This document shows, piece after piece, positions 6,977 to 16,364 of a stretch of 64,000 nt of DNA (its first letter is position 1; the number at the start of each line of letters is the position of its first letter). Source of the stretch: Agathobacter sp. (GTDB lineage: Bacteria; Bacillota; Clostridia; Lachnospirales; Lachnospiraceae); NCBI GenBank assembly GCA_017409825.1, contig JAFQRZ010000012.1, positions 62,001 to 126,000 on the forward strand. The letters run 5' to 3'. A model generated the notes under the pieces. It was not told where the DNA came from. It did not search any database and was given only the letters and a program-made list of their open reading frames with translations. The translations under genes were made by a program, and so were the position numbers.

Positions 6977-8885
6977 CTCCTATAATCATACATAATAAGA
7001 TAATTAAAAATGCTGTGGTTACAAATGCACAAGGTCTCATGAGTTTTCTCTGTCCTATGTCATGTGCAAAGTACCAGTTTGTCATAAACAAGTGCTTCTT
7101 CTCGCCCATGGAATCGATGAACTCTTTGTTGTTACCTACGTTAATACCATTCATATAAGACTTCAACTGTCTTACCTTTGAAGTTTCCGCATAACGGAAC
7201 GCCATAATTGGTGCAACGAAGATGAAGCAAACAATTGCGATAAGCAAGAACAATACGCCCTGTGGAAGTACTGCTGCTGCAGTTCCAAACATTTCTGTCA
7301 AAAGTGGTTCTACATATACAACAGAAAGAATTGGGAACAATAAGCAAAGTAAAATCATAAGGGTTGCATGAACGGTCAAAGAAAGTCTTTCATCCTTTTT
7401 CGTAATATCCGTTACTTTGATTTCTGTATCTGTGTAAGAAATAATTTTACTCATCCATTTTGTCCAATAGAACATAGTCGTTGCAGAACCATATACGATA
7501 AAGAGTACTAATAAAATATTACCCATATCTACAGATGCCTTAAGTGCTGACCATTTTGAAATCAACATACCAAATGGAGCAAGGAACATACCTGCAATAC
7601 CGATGAACATGAATGCACCAAGCTTTGGCAAACGGAAGATAAGACCATGCATATCTTCGATATCACGACTGTGAAGTGCATTTTCGGTAGCACCAACGTT
7701 CTGGAATAAAAGCGATTTGGAAATCGCATGGAAAATCATAAGGAACACACCCGCCCATACTGTTTCCGCTGTACCTACACCTGCACAGGCAACCATAAGT
7801 CCAAGGTTGGAAACAGTAGAGAATGCCAATACTTTCTTTGCATCTGTCTGTGCAATCGCCATAATAGAGGCCGCAAAGAAGGTGAAACCACCGATAAAGC
7901 TGATCATCAAACCTGTCATGGTTCCGCTCATTGCTGGAGCCAAACGGAATAAGATATAGATACCAGCTTTAACCATTGTCGCACTATGTAATAATGCAGA
8001 AGATGGTGTTGGAGCAACCATCGCACCCATGAGCCATGTAGAGAATGGCATCTGTGCCGCTTTTGTAAGTGCTGCCACTGCCAAGAGTGCTACTGGAATT
8101 ACTGCTGCTGCATTTCCTTCTGTACCAAGTGTAATCAAATTCTGGAAAGAAAGGCTTCCTGTCTTGTAGCCTGCATACATAATCGCAATTACAACACCTG
8201 CACCACCCAAAAGGTTCATCCAAAGTGCACGGAATGAGTTGTTGATTGCTTCTTTGGTTCTGGTATATCCAATCAAAAGGAAAGAACATACACTGGTCAT
8301 TTCCCAGAAAAGGTCAATCCAAAGTAAGCTTTCAGATAAAACGAAACCAAACATTGCGCCTAAGAAGATAAATAAAAGCATGAAGAAATAGTTTCTTCTA
8401 TCTTCGTATTCCGTATGTAAATGATGGTAACCATGCATATAACCTACAGAATATATAACAATCAAGCTTCCGATTACACCAACAATAATACACATAAGCA
8501 TAGACAACTTATCTACACGAATATGAGCAATTTCCGCCATTTCTGGTCCAAACAGCTCCATGTAAGTAATCAGCATTGTTGGAATAATTGATAATAAACT
8601 GATGATGTGTTTTCTATACTTGAAACTTAAGTATGTAATCACAAACATCAAAAGCCAAACTGCACCCAGCATAATCATATCGATTGTATGGGTGTGATAA
8701 TAGAGTTCCAATACTGGAGTGCCCTGTGCGAACCACTGAAAAGCAAATAATCCAGTCACTGCCATAATGGTACCTGCACCAAGATATGCAATGATGTTAC
8801 GGATTTTGTTTTCGCGAATTGCAAACATCAGAACCGCAACCACTAATGGAAAACAGATTAAGAAAGGTATCATCCACATAATCAT
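6966..8885 (-). CDS. echA: EchA, NuoL/MrpA-like ion-pumping membrane subunit
   Basis: 639 residues, mostly membrane helices: antiporter-like subunit of the energy-converting hydrogenase. Typical blocks are the MHG...FFMLLFIFLGAMFGFVLSE region, LLWIDLFWEMTSVCSFLLIGY with the conserved glutamate, and KAAQMPFSTWLMGAMVAPTP with the conserved lysine and SALLHSATMVKAGIYILFR after it. It couples ferredoxin-driven hydrogen formation to an ion gradient. It is the first gene of echABCDEF. Start at 8885 behind GAGGAG; a second in-frame ATG two codons later is equally close to that site. Confidence 0.93.
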   Translation of the reverse strand: MIMWMIPFLICFPLVVAVLMFAIRENKIRNIIAYLGAGTIMAVTGLFAFQWFAQGTPVLELYYHTHTIDMIMLGAVWLLMFVITYLSFKYRKHIISLLSIIPTMLITYMELFGPEMAEIAHIRVDKLSMLMCIIVGVIGSLIVIYSVGYMHGYHHLHTEYEDRRNYFFMLLFIFLGAMFGFVLSESLLWIDLFWEMTSVCSFLLIGYTRTKEAINNSFRALWMNLLGGAGVVIAIMYAGYKTGSLSFQNLITLGTEGNAAAVIPVALLAVAALTKAAQMPFSTWLMGAMVAPTPSSALLHSATMVKAGIYILFRLAPAMSGTMTGLMISFIGGFTFFAASIMAIAQTDAKKVLAFSTVSNLGLMVACAGVGTAETVWAGVFLMIFHAISKSLLFQNVGATENALHSRDIEDMHGLIFRLPKLGAFMFIGIAGMFLAPFGMLISKWSALKASVDMGNILLVLFIVYGSATTMFYWTKWMSKIISYTDTEIKVTDITKKDERLSLTVHATLMILLCLLFPILSVVYVEPLLTEMFGTAAAVLPQGVLFLLIAIVCFIFVAPIMAFRYAETSKVRQLKSYMNGINVGNNKEFIDSMGEKKHLFMTNWYFAHDIGQRKLMRPCAFVTTAFLIILLCMIIGGAL

Positions 8886-8949
8886 TCTCTCCTCTTTTAT
8901 TTTTATTAATTATTTATAAAAATTCTATAAAGGCATTTAGCCGTGTAAC

Positions 8950-8978
8950 ATTTTATTCCTTTTATTTTCAAATTTCAA
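8950..8978 (-). promoter_or_regulatory. Probable promoter of the ech operon
   Basis: Minus strand TTGAAA (8973-8978), 17 bases, TAAAAT (8950-8955), giving a leader of about 58 bases before echA. The surrounding 8886-9090 stretch is very AT-rich and shows no other clear structure. Confidence 0.5.
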
Positions 8979-9090
8979 GATAAAAATCATACAAATTGAT
9001 ATTTTTTTAACAAAGTTTTTTGTTCAATATGACAGATTCATTTCATACAACTTTTCGTAAATTTTCGCTGTTTTCAAGGCTTTGTGGCAT

Positions 9091-9123
9091 CAAAAAAGAG
9101 GACTCAATCGTATTGAATCCTCT
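9091..9123 (-). terminator. Terminator of the dapA-dapB operon
   Basis: Minus strand AGAGGATTCAAT (9112-9123), loop ACG, ATTGAGTCCTCT (9097-9108) with one G-U pair, then six T. Confidence 0.85.
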
Positions 9124-9176
9124 CTTATTGTCAGTAAATTGTATTGAATTTTGTACAAACTTTAAGCAATTTTTAG

Positions 9177-9938
9177 CTACTTTGCAGCGATAACATCTGC
9201 CATTCCATAGTAACCTGCTGGTTTTCCTTTTAAGAATTTCGCCGCTTCCACTGCACCTTTTGCAAATACTGCTTTCGAATATGCGGTATGTTTAAACTCG
9301 ATGACTTCATCCTGTCCAGCGAAAATTACTTCATGTTCTCCAACGATAGTACCGCCACGAACTGCCGCAATACCGATTTCATATTTATCACGTTTCACAC
9401 GTTCCTGGCTACGGTCATATTTGTAAGTGTAGGAATTTTCTAAAGCATCGTTCATGGAATCTGCTAAGGCTAATGCTGTTCCACTTGGTGCATCCACCTT
9501 CAAATTATGATGTTTTTCTACGATTTCCATATCAAAGCCTGCTGGCCCGAAAACCAAAGCCGCTTTGCGGAGAAGTTCCATCAAGGTATTGATACCAAGT
9601 GACATATTGGCAGATTTTAAAACTGCCGTACTCTGGCTCACCTGAGATACTCTGGCAATCTGCTCTTCCGAAAGCCCTGTCGTACAAAGCACCACTGGCA
9701 TCTCTTTCACCTCACAATAATCCAAAAGTTCATCTACCGCGTTGGCATTAGAAAAATCGATAATTACATCTGCTTCTACATCACATTCACCAATTGATGC
9801 AAACACAGGATAATCATTTTCAATTCCCTGATATACATCAACACCTGCCACAATTGAAATCTCTGGGTCGTCTTTACAAATATTGGTAATGCACTGACCC
9901 ATTTTACCATTGCAGCCATTCATAATTACTCTAGTCAT
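9177..9938 (-). CDS. dapB: 4-hydroxy-tetrahydrodipicolinate reductase
   Basis: 253 residues. Second committed step of lysine and meso-diaminopimelate synthesis: reduces the DapA product with NAD(P)H. N-terminal nucleotide fold MTRVIMNGCNGKMGQCI (the family's GxxGxMG motif). The catalytic segment EIVEKHHNLKVDAPSGTAL (residues about 133-151) holds the paired histidines and the lysine of the KxDAPSGTA motif. Length is normal for the family. It lies 11 bases after dapA, so the two form an operon under the lysine riboswitch. Confidence 0.96.
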   Translation of the reverse strand: MTRVIMNGCNGKMGQCITNICKDDPEISIVAGVDVYQGIENDYPVFASIGECDVEADVIIDFSNANAVDELLDYCEVKEMPVVLCTTGLSEEQIARVSQVSQSTAVLKSANMSLGINTLMELLRKAALVFGPAGFDMEIVEKHHNLKVDAPSGTALALADSMNDALENSYTYKYDRSQERVKRDKYEIGIAAVRGGTIVGEHEVIFAGQDEVIEFKHTAYSKAVFAKGAVEAAKFLKGKPAGYYGMADVIAAK

Positions 9939-9949
9939 TTTCTTTCCTC

Positions 9950-10840
9950 TTATGCTAATTTAATTCCGTAATTTTTCATTACTTCCATCATCTTGGCTTT
10001 TTTCTCATCACTCATATCACAAAGTGGAGCACGAAGTGGACCTACCTCAAGTCCCATCATGTTCATTGCATTCTTTACAGGAATTGGGTTTACATCTGAG
10101 AATAAAGCATCTACTAGTGGCAATGCTTCTCTCTGGATTTTCTGTGCAGTCGTAATGTCTCCATTGAAATAGCTTTCGCAAAGTTCGTGTACCTGTTTTG
10201 GTGCCACATTACTCCAAACAGAAATAACACCCTTAGCGCCGATAGACATCAATGGGAGTACAAGTCCGTCTTCTCCAGAATATAAATCTAATTTGCCATC
10301 GGTTAAATACATCGTCTGTGATGCCTGTGCCATATTGCCAGTCGCTTCTTTTAAGCCTACGATATTTTCTTTTTCTTTAAAAAGAGTCGCTACTGTTTCA
10401 GGAAGAAGATTGCATCCAGTTCTACCTGGTACATTGTACATAATGATTGGAAGCTTGGTTTCGTCCGCAATCATAGAATAATGTTTTATAAGGCCAGCCT
10501 GTGAAGCTTTGTTATAATATGGCGTTACGATAAGTAAACCATCTGCGCCATCTTCTTCTGCTTCCTTCGCATGCTGAATTGCAGTTCTCGTACAGTTAGA
10601 ACCTGTTCCTGCAATTACTGGAATACGATGTTTAGTAAACTCTACCGCAGCTTTGATTACATCTCTATGCTCCTGCATGGTCAAAGTCGATGCTTCACCT
10701 GTTGTACCACAAATGATAATCGCATCGGTGCCTTCCTCAATCTGCCAGTTGATAATCTCTTCCAATTTATTATAGTTTACTTCTTCGTTGTCATACATCG
10801 GTGTAACAATCGCAACACCTGCTCCTTTAAAAATTGCCAT
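9950..10840 (-). CDS. dapA: 4-hydroxy-tetrahydrodipicolinate synthase
   Basis: 296 residues, TIM-barrel lyase condensing pyruvate with aspartate semialdehyde. Visible motifs: GTTGEASTLT (substrate loop), YNVPGRTGCNL with the catalytic tyrosine, and GLKEATGNM with the Schiff-base lysine. Start at 10840 with AAGGAGG nine bases upstream. Transcription is controlled by the lysine riboswitch in the 310-base leader, which fits its role at the head of the lysine/diaminopimelate branch. Confidence 0.96.
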   Translation of the reverse strand: MAIFKGAGVAIVTPMYDNEEVNYNKLEEIINWQIEEGTDAIIICGTTGEASTLTMQEHRDVIKAAVEFTKHRIPVIAGTGSNCTRTAIQHAKEAEEDGADGLLIVTPYYNKASQAGLIKHYSMIADETKLPIIMYNVPGRTGCNLLPETVATLFKEKENIVGLKEATGNMAQASQTMYLTDGKLDLYSGEDGLVLPLMSIGAKGVISVWSNVAPKQVHELCESYFNGDITTAQKIQREALPLVDALFSDVNPIPVKNAMNMMGLEVGPLRAPLCDMSDEKKAKMMEVMKNYGIKLA

Positions 10841-10886
10841 TTTGTAAACCTCCTTTGTAACCCCTTTATATCTTCAAAAATAAAAA

Positions 10887-11103
10887 GACCGACTTACTAG
10901 AGCCGGTCAAAATCCAATCCTGAAACTGATTTTTGATAGCTCAACATCTTTCGATGACAGTCATAGAATTCTTCATCCTATGCCCAGAATCATAACTTGC
11001 AGAAATTATGTCCTTCGGCGCTTTCCCCTTTTACTTATGTTCCACTGTTCTGCTACATCCCATAAGCTACTCATAAATCGCGCAACCTCTATCTCACTCA
11101 AAT
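10887..11103 (-). promoter_or_regulatory. Lysine riboswitch (L box) with transcription terminator, upstream of dapA
   Basis: Minus-strand leader with the conserved L-box landmarks in order: GATAGAGGTTGCG near 11083-11095, GGGGAAAGCGCCGAAGG near 11015-11031, TCTGGGCATAGGATG near 10978-10992, and ACTGTCATCGAAAGATGTTG near 10943-10962, closing with GCTATC (10935-10940), which pairs with GATAG at the 5' end (P1). It is followed by an intrinsic terminator, GACCGGCT-CTAGTA-AGTCGGTC (10887-10908) and TTTTTATTTTT. High lysine should favour termination before dapA. The 10841-11151 interval without a gene is explained by this element and its promoter. Confidence 0.9.
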
Positions 11104-11112
11104 ATTTACTTT

Positions 11113-11141
11113 ATCATATCATTTCCCTAGTGGTATGTCAA
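11113..11141 (-). promoter_or_regulatory. Promoter of the riboswitch-dapAB transcript
   Basis: Minus strand TTGACA (11136-11141), 17 bases, TATGAT (11113-11118); the predicted start near 11106 lies just before the riboswitch P1 stem. The promoter sits directly behind the stop of the preceding gene. Confidence 0.8.
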
Positions 11142-11151
11142 TGTATGCAAT

Positions 11152-11637
11152 CTATTTTTCCAAAGTAACCTGGTACAATTCGTCTGCACATTCTTTGATA
11201 CTGTCAGGCACCTGTCTGCCTGTACAAATTACCACCATATCTTCTGGCACTGCTGCCGCTAATTCCAAAAATTCTTCTTCTGAAATAATATTCTGGCTGA
11301 CAAGTCCCAAAACCTCATCTAAAACCACCAAGTCACAACCACCTGTCGTAATTACTTTCTTGCTATAGTTGTAACCCATTTTCAGGTTCATGATTTCCTT
11401 TTCTTTTTCTTCCTCTGCTAATTCATCAAAAGAGTGCTCTGATTTTTCAAAGCGGAAAAACTTAAGCTCTGGTTCAAGCTTTTTCAATAATTCTTCGCTA
11501 TCTTCACTTTTCTCTTTTAAAAATGAAATAACTGTCGCACTTTTCCCATGGGAAGCTTCGCGAATGGCAGTTCCTAATGCCGCCGTTGATTTACCATGAC
11601 CTTCGCCATAATAAATACGTACAATGCCTTTACTCAT
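11152..11637 (-). CDS. Corrinoid adenosyltransferase-like (CobO/BtuR family) P-loop protein
   Basis: 161 residues. The Walker A GEGHGKSTAALG (residues about 11-22) and the downstream CDLVVLDEVLG Walker B-like strand place it in the CobO/BtuR (CobA) ATP:corrinoid adenosyltransferase family. It is shorter than most members (about 175-200 residues) and lacks the usual N-terminal extension. No other cobalamin genes are near. I chose ATG 11637 rather than the ATG 12 bases upstream because GGAGG lies five bases before it and actually overlaps the upstream ATG. The function is family-based; substrate specificity is uncertain. Confidence 0.8.
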   Translation of the reverse strand: MSKGIVRIYYGEGHGKSTAALGTAIREASHGKSATVISFLKEKSEDSEELLKKLEPELKFFRFEKSEHSFDELAEEEKEKEIMNLKMGYNYSKKVITTGGCDLVVLDEVLGLVSQNIISEEEFLELAAAVPEDMVVICTGRQVPDSIKECADELYQVTLEK

Positions 11638-11709
11638 GTCATCCTCCATTTATAAGCCAATCAGTGTTTCACTTCTAGGTAAAATATCACATTTCCAAAA
11701 ATTTTGCAA

Positions 11710-12330
11710 CTATATCTCAATTTTGCTTACCGATACTTCATAAGCAATTCTCTGTTCCACCTCAGTTTCATTTATTTTTTTCACATATTCCCTGCTCTGA
11801 ATCCTGCCCCAAATCTGCACATGAGTTCCAACCTCAAACGTAGATGCGAAGCGTGCATTTCTGCCCCAGCAAATACATGGAATATAATCTGATTTTCCGT
11901 AGGAACGATTTACTGCTACCAATAAATCTGCGATTTCGCGCCCCAGTGGTGTCTTACGGTAAACCGCTTCCTTACAAATATATCCATCCAGGAAAATCTG
12001 GTTGGTTGCTTCTTCCTCCTCTGCTTCCTCCAAAAATTCCAATTCTCTTGCAAAAACAGAAAGCACCAATCTGTTTTTGTGCTCTTCGTGACGATTAAAA
12101 GAACGGAACTGTCCATTTATGTACACGTAAGCTCCTCTATAATCCTTTGTCACATCAATTAATCTTTCTGATACCATTACTGGAATATAATCCACAAAAT
12201 TAGACAATCTGTTTACTGAGATTTCTACCATATAAAAACCTTCGCCATACACCTCGTGACTGTATGTGAAGTCCGATACAATTTCTCCTACTAATGATAC
12301 CTGGTTGTTTTCAAACATTTTATCTGCCAT
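11710..12330 (-). CDS. Double OB-fold single-stranded DNA-binding-like protein
   Basis: 206 residues consisting of two tandem SSB-like OB folds. Repeat 1 (about 1-100) contains NQVSLVGEIVSDFTY, YMVEISVNRLS and AYVYINGQFRSF. Repeat 2 (about 106-206) contains NQIFLDGYICKEAVYRKTPLG, ADLLVAVNR, YIPCICWGRNA, VQIWGRIQSREY. Ordinary bacterial SSB has one fold and an acidic tail; here there is no acidic C-terminal tip and an acidic linker (EEAEEEEA) lies between the folds. It probably binds single-stranded nucleic acid but is unlikely to be the main replicative SSB. Start at 12330 behind AGGGAG. Confidence 0.75.
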   Translation of the reverse strand: MADKMFENNQVSLVGEIVSDFTYSHEVYGEGFYMVEISVNRLSNFVDYIPVMVSERLIDVTKDYRGAYVYINGQFRSFNRHEEHKNRLVLSVFARELEFLEEAEEEEATNQIFLDGYICKEAVYRKTPLGREIADLLVAVNRSYGKSDYIPCICWGRNARFASTFEVGTHVQIWGRIQSREYVKKINETEVEQRIAYEVSVSKIEI

Positions 12331-12415
12331 GAATATTCTCCCTTCGTTTTGTTACAACTATTCTTACCATTCTTTCAAGGGGGAAATACAGCAAAGTTTG
12401 TCGATAAAAAAAAAC

Positions 12416-12444
12416 TTGCAAAACAAAGCATTAGTGTTTATTAT
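12416..12444 (+). promoter_or_regulatory. typA promoter
   Basis: TTGCAA (12416-12421), 17 bases, TATTAT (12439-12444). Predicted start about 50 bases before the typA ATG. Confidence 0.6.
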
Positions 12445-12503
12445 ACTTACTTGGCTTAACTAAGTAACTTATGTGCTTATTTATTATAGAAAGAAGGATT
12501 TTT

Positions 12504-14351
12504 ATGAATACAACGAGAGAAGACATTCGTAATATCGCAATCATCGCCCACGTTGACCATGGCAAAACAACCTTGGTGGACGAACTGTTAAAACAGAGTG
12601 GCGTTTTCCGTGAAAATCAGGAGGTTCAGGAACGTGTCATGGACTCCAATGATATCGAACGTGAACGTGGTATTACCATTTTGTCGAAAAATACAGCCGT
12701 ACAGTATAAAGATGTAAAAATCAACATCATCGACACCCCAGGTCATGCAGACTTCGGCGGTGAAGTAGAGCGAGTACTCAAAATGGTAAATGGTGTTGTT
12801 TTGGTCGTAGATGCCTTTGAAGGCACCATGCCTCAGACGAAATTCGTACTGATGAAAGCATTAGCTTTGGATTTGCCAGTTATCGTTTGTATTAACAAAA
12901 TTGACCGACCTGAAGCAAGACCAAACGAAGTAATCGATGAAGTTTTAGAATTATTCATGGATTTAGATGCCTCTGACGAACAGTTGGAATGCCCATTTGT
13001 TTTTGCATCTGCAAGAAATGGATATGCCAAATTAGATTTAAATGATGAAGGAAAAGACATGGTTCCTCTTTTCGAAACCATATTAGACTACATCCCTGGA
13101 CCATCTGGTGACCCAGATGCCAATACACAGGTACTCATCAGCACCATCGACTACAATGAATATGTCGGTCGCATCGGTGTAGGTAAAGTTGATAATGGTG
13201 TCATCAAAGTAAATCAGGATGCTGTCGTTGTAAACCATCACGAACCAGGCAAACAGACCAAAGTTCGAATCAGCAAGCTTTATGAATTTGATGGCTTAAA
13301 TAAAACAGATGTAACGGAAGCTTCTGTCGGTTCCATCGTAGCGATTTCTGGTATTTCAGACATTCATATCGGCGATACCATCTGTGCACCAGAAAGCCCA
13401 GAAGCAATTCCTTTCCAGAAAATTTCAGAACCAACTATCGCGATGAACTTTATCGTAAACGACAGTCCTCTTGCTGGACAGGAAGGAAAATACGTAACTT
13501 CCCGTCATATCCGCGAGCGACTTTATCGTGAACTAAACACGGACGTATCCCTTCGCGTGGAAGATACTGACTCTCCTGACAGCTTAAAGGTTTCTGGACG
13601 TGGTGAGCTTCACTTATCCGTACTCATCGAAAACATGCGTCGTGAAGGCTATGAATTTGCCGTAAGTAAAGCAGAAGTATTATATAAAGAAGATGAACAT
13701 GGCAAAAAGCTAGAACCAATGGAAATCGCTTATGTCGATGTTCCAGATGAATTTACTGGTGCCGTTATCTCAAAATTACAGCAGCGAAAAGGTGAACTTC
13801 AAAATATGGGTTCTATTGCTGGTGGCTACACCCGTATCGAATTCCGCATTCCTTCCCGTGGCTTAATTGGCTATCGTGGAGACTTTATGACAGATACCAA
13901 AGGAAATGGTATTATCAATACGATTTTCGATGGCTATGATACTTATCGTGGCGATATTGATTATCGTGCAACTGGTTCCCTCATCGCATTTGAAGATGGC
14001 GAATCCGTAACCTATGGACTTTTCTCTGCACAGGACCGTGGAACCCTTTTCATCGGACCAGGCGAAAAAGTTTACTCAGGTATGGTTATCGGTCAGTGTG
14101 CTCGTGCCGAAGATATCGAGTTGAACGTTTGTAAGAAAAAACATCTTACTAACACGCGTTCCTCTTCCGCAGACGAAGCCCTTACATTGACACCACCTCG
14201 TATTCTAAGTCTCGAACAGGCATTAGACTTCATCGACACCGATGAACTTCTAGAGGTAACGCCAAAGAGTCTTCGTATCCGCAAACGTATTTTAGATCCA
14301 ACCTTACGTAAGAGAACCGCATTCAAATTAAAGCAACAAAACAGTAATTAA
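12504..14351 (+). CDS. typA: Ribosome-associated translational GTPase TypA/BipA
   Basis: 615 residues. Translation-factor GTPase of the EF-G/LepA group, involved in ribosome assembly and stress adaptation. G motifs seen: [10 protein letters not shown] (G1), RGITI (G2), [10 protein letters not shown] (G3), NKIDRPEA (G4), then the beta-barrel, two alpha-beta domains and the TypA-specific C-terminal domain ([18 protein letters not shown]-like region near residue 550). Start at ATG 12504, since GAAGGA lies seven bases upstream and [18 protein letters not shown] is the family N-terminus. Single-gene unit with its own promoter and terminator. Confidence 0.96.
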   Translation: MNTTREDIRNIAIIAHVDHGKTTLVDELLKQSGVFRENQEVQERVMDSNDIERERGITILSKNTAVQYKDVKINIIDTPGHADFGGEVERVLKMVNGVVLVVDAFEGTMPQTKFVLMKALALDLPVIVCINKIDRPEARPNEVIDEVLELFMDLDASDEQLECPFVFASARNGYAKLDLNDEGKDMVPLFETILDYIPGPSGDPDANTQVLISTIDYNEYVGRIGVGKVDNGVIKVNQDAVVVNHHEPGKQTKVRISKLYEFDGLNKTDVTEASVGSIVAISGISDIHIGDTICAPESPEAIPFQKISEPTIAMNFIVNDSPLAGQEGKYVTSRHIRERLYRELNTDVSLRVEDTDSPDSLKVSGRGELHLSVLIENMRREGYEFAVSKAEVLYKEDEHGKKLEPMEIAYVDVPDEFTGAVISKLQQRKGELQNMGSIAGGYTRIEFRIPSRGLIGYRGDFMTDTKGNGIINTIFDGYDTYRGDIDYRATGSLIAFEDGESVTYGLFSAQDRGTLFIGPGEKVYSGMVIGQCARAEDIELNVCKKKHLTNTRSSSADEALTLTPPRILSLEQALDFIDTDELLEVTPKSLRIRKRILDPTLRKRTAFKLKQQNSN

Positions 14352-14357
14352 ACACAA

Positions 14358-14382
14358 AAGAGACCGTAGCATACGGTCTCTT
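14358..14382. terminator. Bidirectional terminator between typA and the GGDEF gene
   Basis: AAGAGACCGTA (14358-14368), loop GCA, TACGGTCTCTT (14372-14382), T-rich on the plus side. Serves the convergent typA and 14388 genes. Confidence 0.85.
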
Positions 14383-14387
14383 AGTTT

Positions 14388-16337
14388 TTATCCATTCTTC
14401 TTCGCAGCCTCTGCTGCTGCCAATTTCTTGGCACGTTTTTCCTGATACATCTTCTGGTCTGCCTGCTCGATTACTTCATCTAAGCTATCAATTTCTCTCG
14501 CCTTCCAAGTCGACACACCCATGCTGGCAGATAACACAAATGGATGCTTGCCAGACTCATTTACTTCCTTCATATCATCACGGATAGACTGGAGAATCCG
14601 TTCCAGCTTGTACTCATGCCCATCTTTGTAGCCGCCAAAGAGCACAAACTCATCGCCGCCATAGCGCATCCCTAGCATCTCGCCAGACACATTTTTATGT
14701 ACGATACTACCAATTTCACGAATCATCATATCTCCGACTTCATGTCCTAAGGTATCATTTGCCGCCTTCAAACCGTCTGCATCCATAAAGATAATAAATG
14801 CATTCTTATCATCCGCCTTAAAATGATCCATCATGCTCTTCGCTTCATAAGAAAATCCAGAACGGTTGTAAAGCATCGTCAAATTATCATAGCACCACAT
14901 ACCATTTAATCGGTCTACGGCATCTTTTAACAGCATACGCTGACGTACGTTATCCAAACCAACACCGATTTCCATCAGCATCGAATAATACAACCCACTG
15001 GCAACGACACTGTCTACACGCTGACATACCGCATAACCATAACAACAATTATGATAGAAAATCTGGTTTACTACAAATGTATTTCCGCCCGACTTGGAAC
15101 GGCATTCCTCTGGAAGCACATAGCCTTTTGGAAACTTCTTATAGGATACAAATTTCCCTTTTTCATAAGCCACCGCAATGTCAATATATTCGGTATAGTC
15201 ATCATTGACATCTAAAACATCGATATTACGTCCTAAGTTTCGTTCCGGTAAAGCAAATACCTGGTCTACATCACAGGCACACAAATAAAATTTCTCTACC
15301 CCAATCTGCGGAACGTATTGCTTCATAACATCAAACAACTGCTCTGGTCGTTTGGCTTTCGCAAAATCTGCTGTCATGCCACGTACCACATCCGCCATAA
15401 AAATGGTATCTCTCTGCTGGATAATATATTTATGCTTTATCTGTTCCATCAATTCTTCTATGCCTAAAATATCATCTGCTTGTGGTCTACAGCCACAGCT
15501 TTCTCGATATTTCATTTCGCAAGGAAGACTATAATACTCAATATCCTTTCCATTCAGAAGCTCCATAATCTCTAAAATAGCCTTATAGCCAACTTCCTTC
15601 TGGTTCTTGTCCACGGTAGTAAGCGATGGACGATCCAACTGTGAACGTTCGCCATTATCAAAGCCACACACTTTGACATCTTCCGGAATCTTGTAGCCCG
15701 CTCTTTTAAAAACATCCATGATACCATGTGCCATATCATCATTGCCACAAATAATAGCCTCTGGTTCTTTTCCTTCTGCCAAAATCTGCTCGCCAATCAT
15801 GATGCCACTTTCCATAGTGAAGGCACCTTCGTAAATGTCGCTCTCATCAAACATAAGTCCATTATTGACCATTGCATCCTGAAAAGCCTTGCAACGTTTA
15901 CGGGCTTCGCTACTCGCCACCAAAGAACCACTGACATAGCAAATCTTGGTATAGCCATGATATAAGAAATGCTCTACCATCTCATACTCTGCTTCATAGC
16001 TATCAATCGCAACACAGCTCATACCATCTATTTTTCGATCGATACTTACCATTGGCTTTCCAAGCGTGTTCAATTCCTTGACGATTCTATCCAACGCAAC
16101 CGGATTATGAATCGTATTTGGCACCAGCACCACGCCATCAAACTTGTCGAATTCTGGAAGCTTTAGCACTTGTGTCGCTGCCATAATACTTTCTTCCGTT
16201 TCACGCGTTCCTACATAATTGGTAAACACGAAAAGGTTGCAATCAAATTCCTTTGCACCCATTTCCATGCCTTGTAGTATCTTCTTCTGATTATCCAGAT
16301 TAATTGCACCCAAAACCACCGCAATCTGTTTTACCAT
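14388..16337 (-). CDS. Cytosolic LacI-type sensor domain with GGDEF diguanylate cyclase
   Basis: 649 residues. Residues 1 to about 280 form a periplasmic-binding-protein-like type I fold as in LacI/GalR effector domains (KQIAVVLGAI, FDGVVLVP, ICYVSGSLVAS, AIICGNDDMAHGIMDVFKRAG, VCGFDNGERS) but with no N-terminal helix-turn-helix and no signal peptide. A middle region (about 290-480) is of unknown fold. The C-terminal GGDEF domain has the intact active-site motif RYGGDEF near residue 580. The RxxD inhibitory site that usually precedes it is absent. Together this suggests cyclic-di-GMP synthesis in response to a cytosolic small molecule such as a sugar (inference). Lies 27 bases after hisA. Confidence 0.82.
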   Translation of the reverse strand: MVKQIAVVLGAINLDNQKKILQGMEMGAKEFDCNLFVFTNYVGTRETEESIMAATQVLKLPEFDKFDGVVLVPNTIHNPVALDRIVKELNTLGKPMVSIDRKIDGMSCVAIDSYEAEYEMVEHFLYHGYTKICYVSGSLVASSEARKRCKAFQDAMVNNGLMFDESDIYEGAFTMESGIMIGEQILAEGKEPEAIICGNDDMAHGIMDVFKRAGYKIPEDVKVCGFDNGERSQLDRPSLTTVDKNQKEVGYKAILEIMELLNGKDIEYYSLPCEMKYRESCGCRPQADDILGIEELMEQIKHKYIIQQRDTIFMADVVRGMTADFAKAKRPEQLFDVMKQYVPQIGVEKFYLCACDVDQVFALPERNLGRNIDVLDVNDDYTEYIDIAVAYEKGKFVSYKKFPKGYVLPEECRSKSGGNTFVVNQIFYHNCCYGYAVCQRVDSVVASGLYYSMLMEIGVGLDNVRQRMLLKDAVDRLNGMWCYDNLTMLYNRSGFSYEAKSMMDHFKADDKNAFIIFMDADGLKAANDTLGHEVGDMMIREIGSIVHKNVSGEMLGMRYGGDEFVLFGGYKDGHEYKLERILQSIRDDMKEVNESGKHPFVLSASMGVSTWKAREIDSLDEVIEQADQKMYQEKRAKKLAAAEAAKKNG

Positions 16338-16364
16338 TTCCCTGCTTCTCCTTGTTACCCTTTC

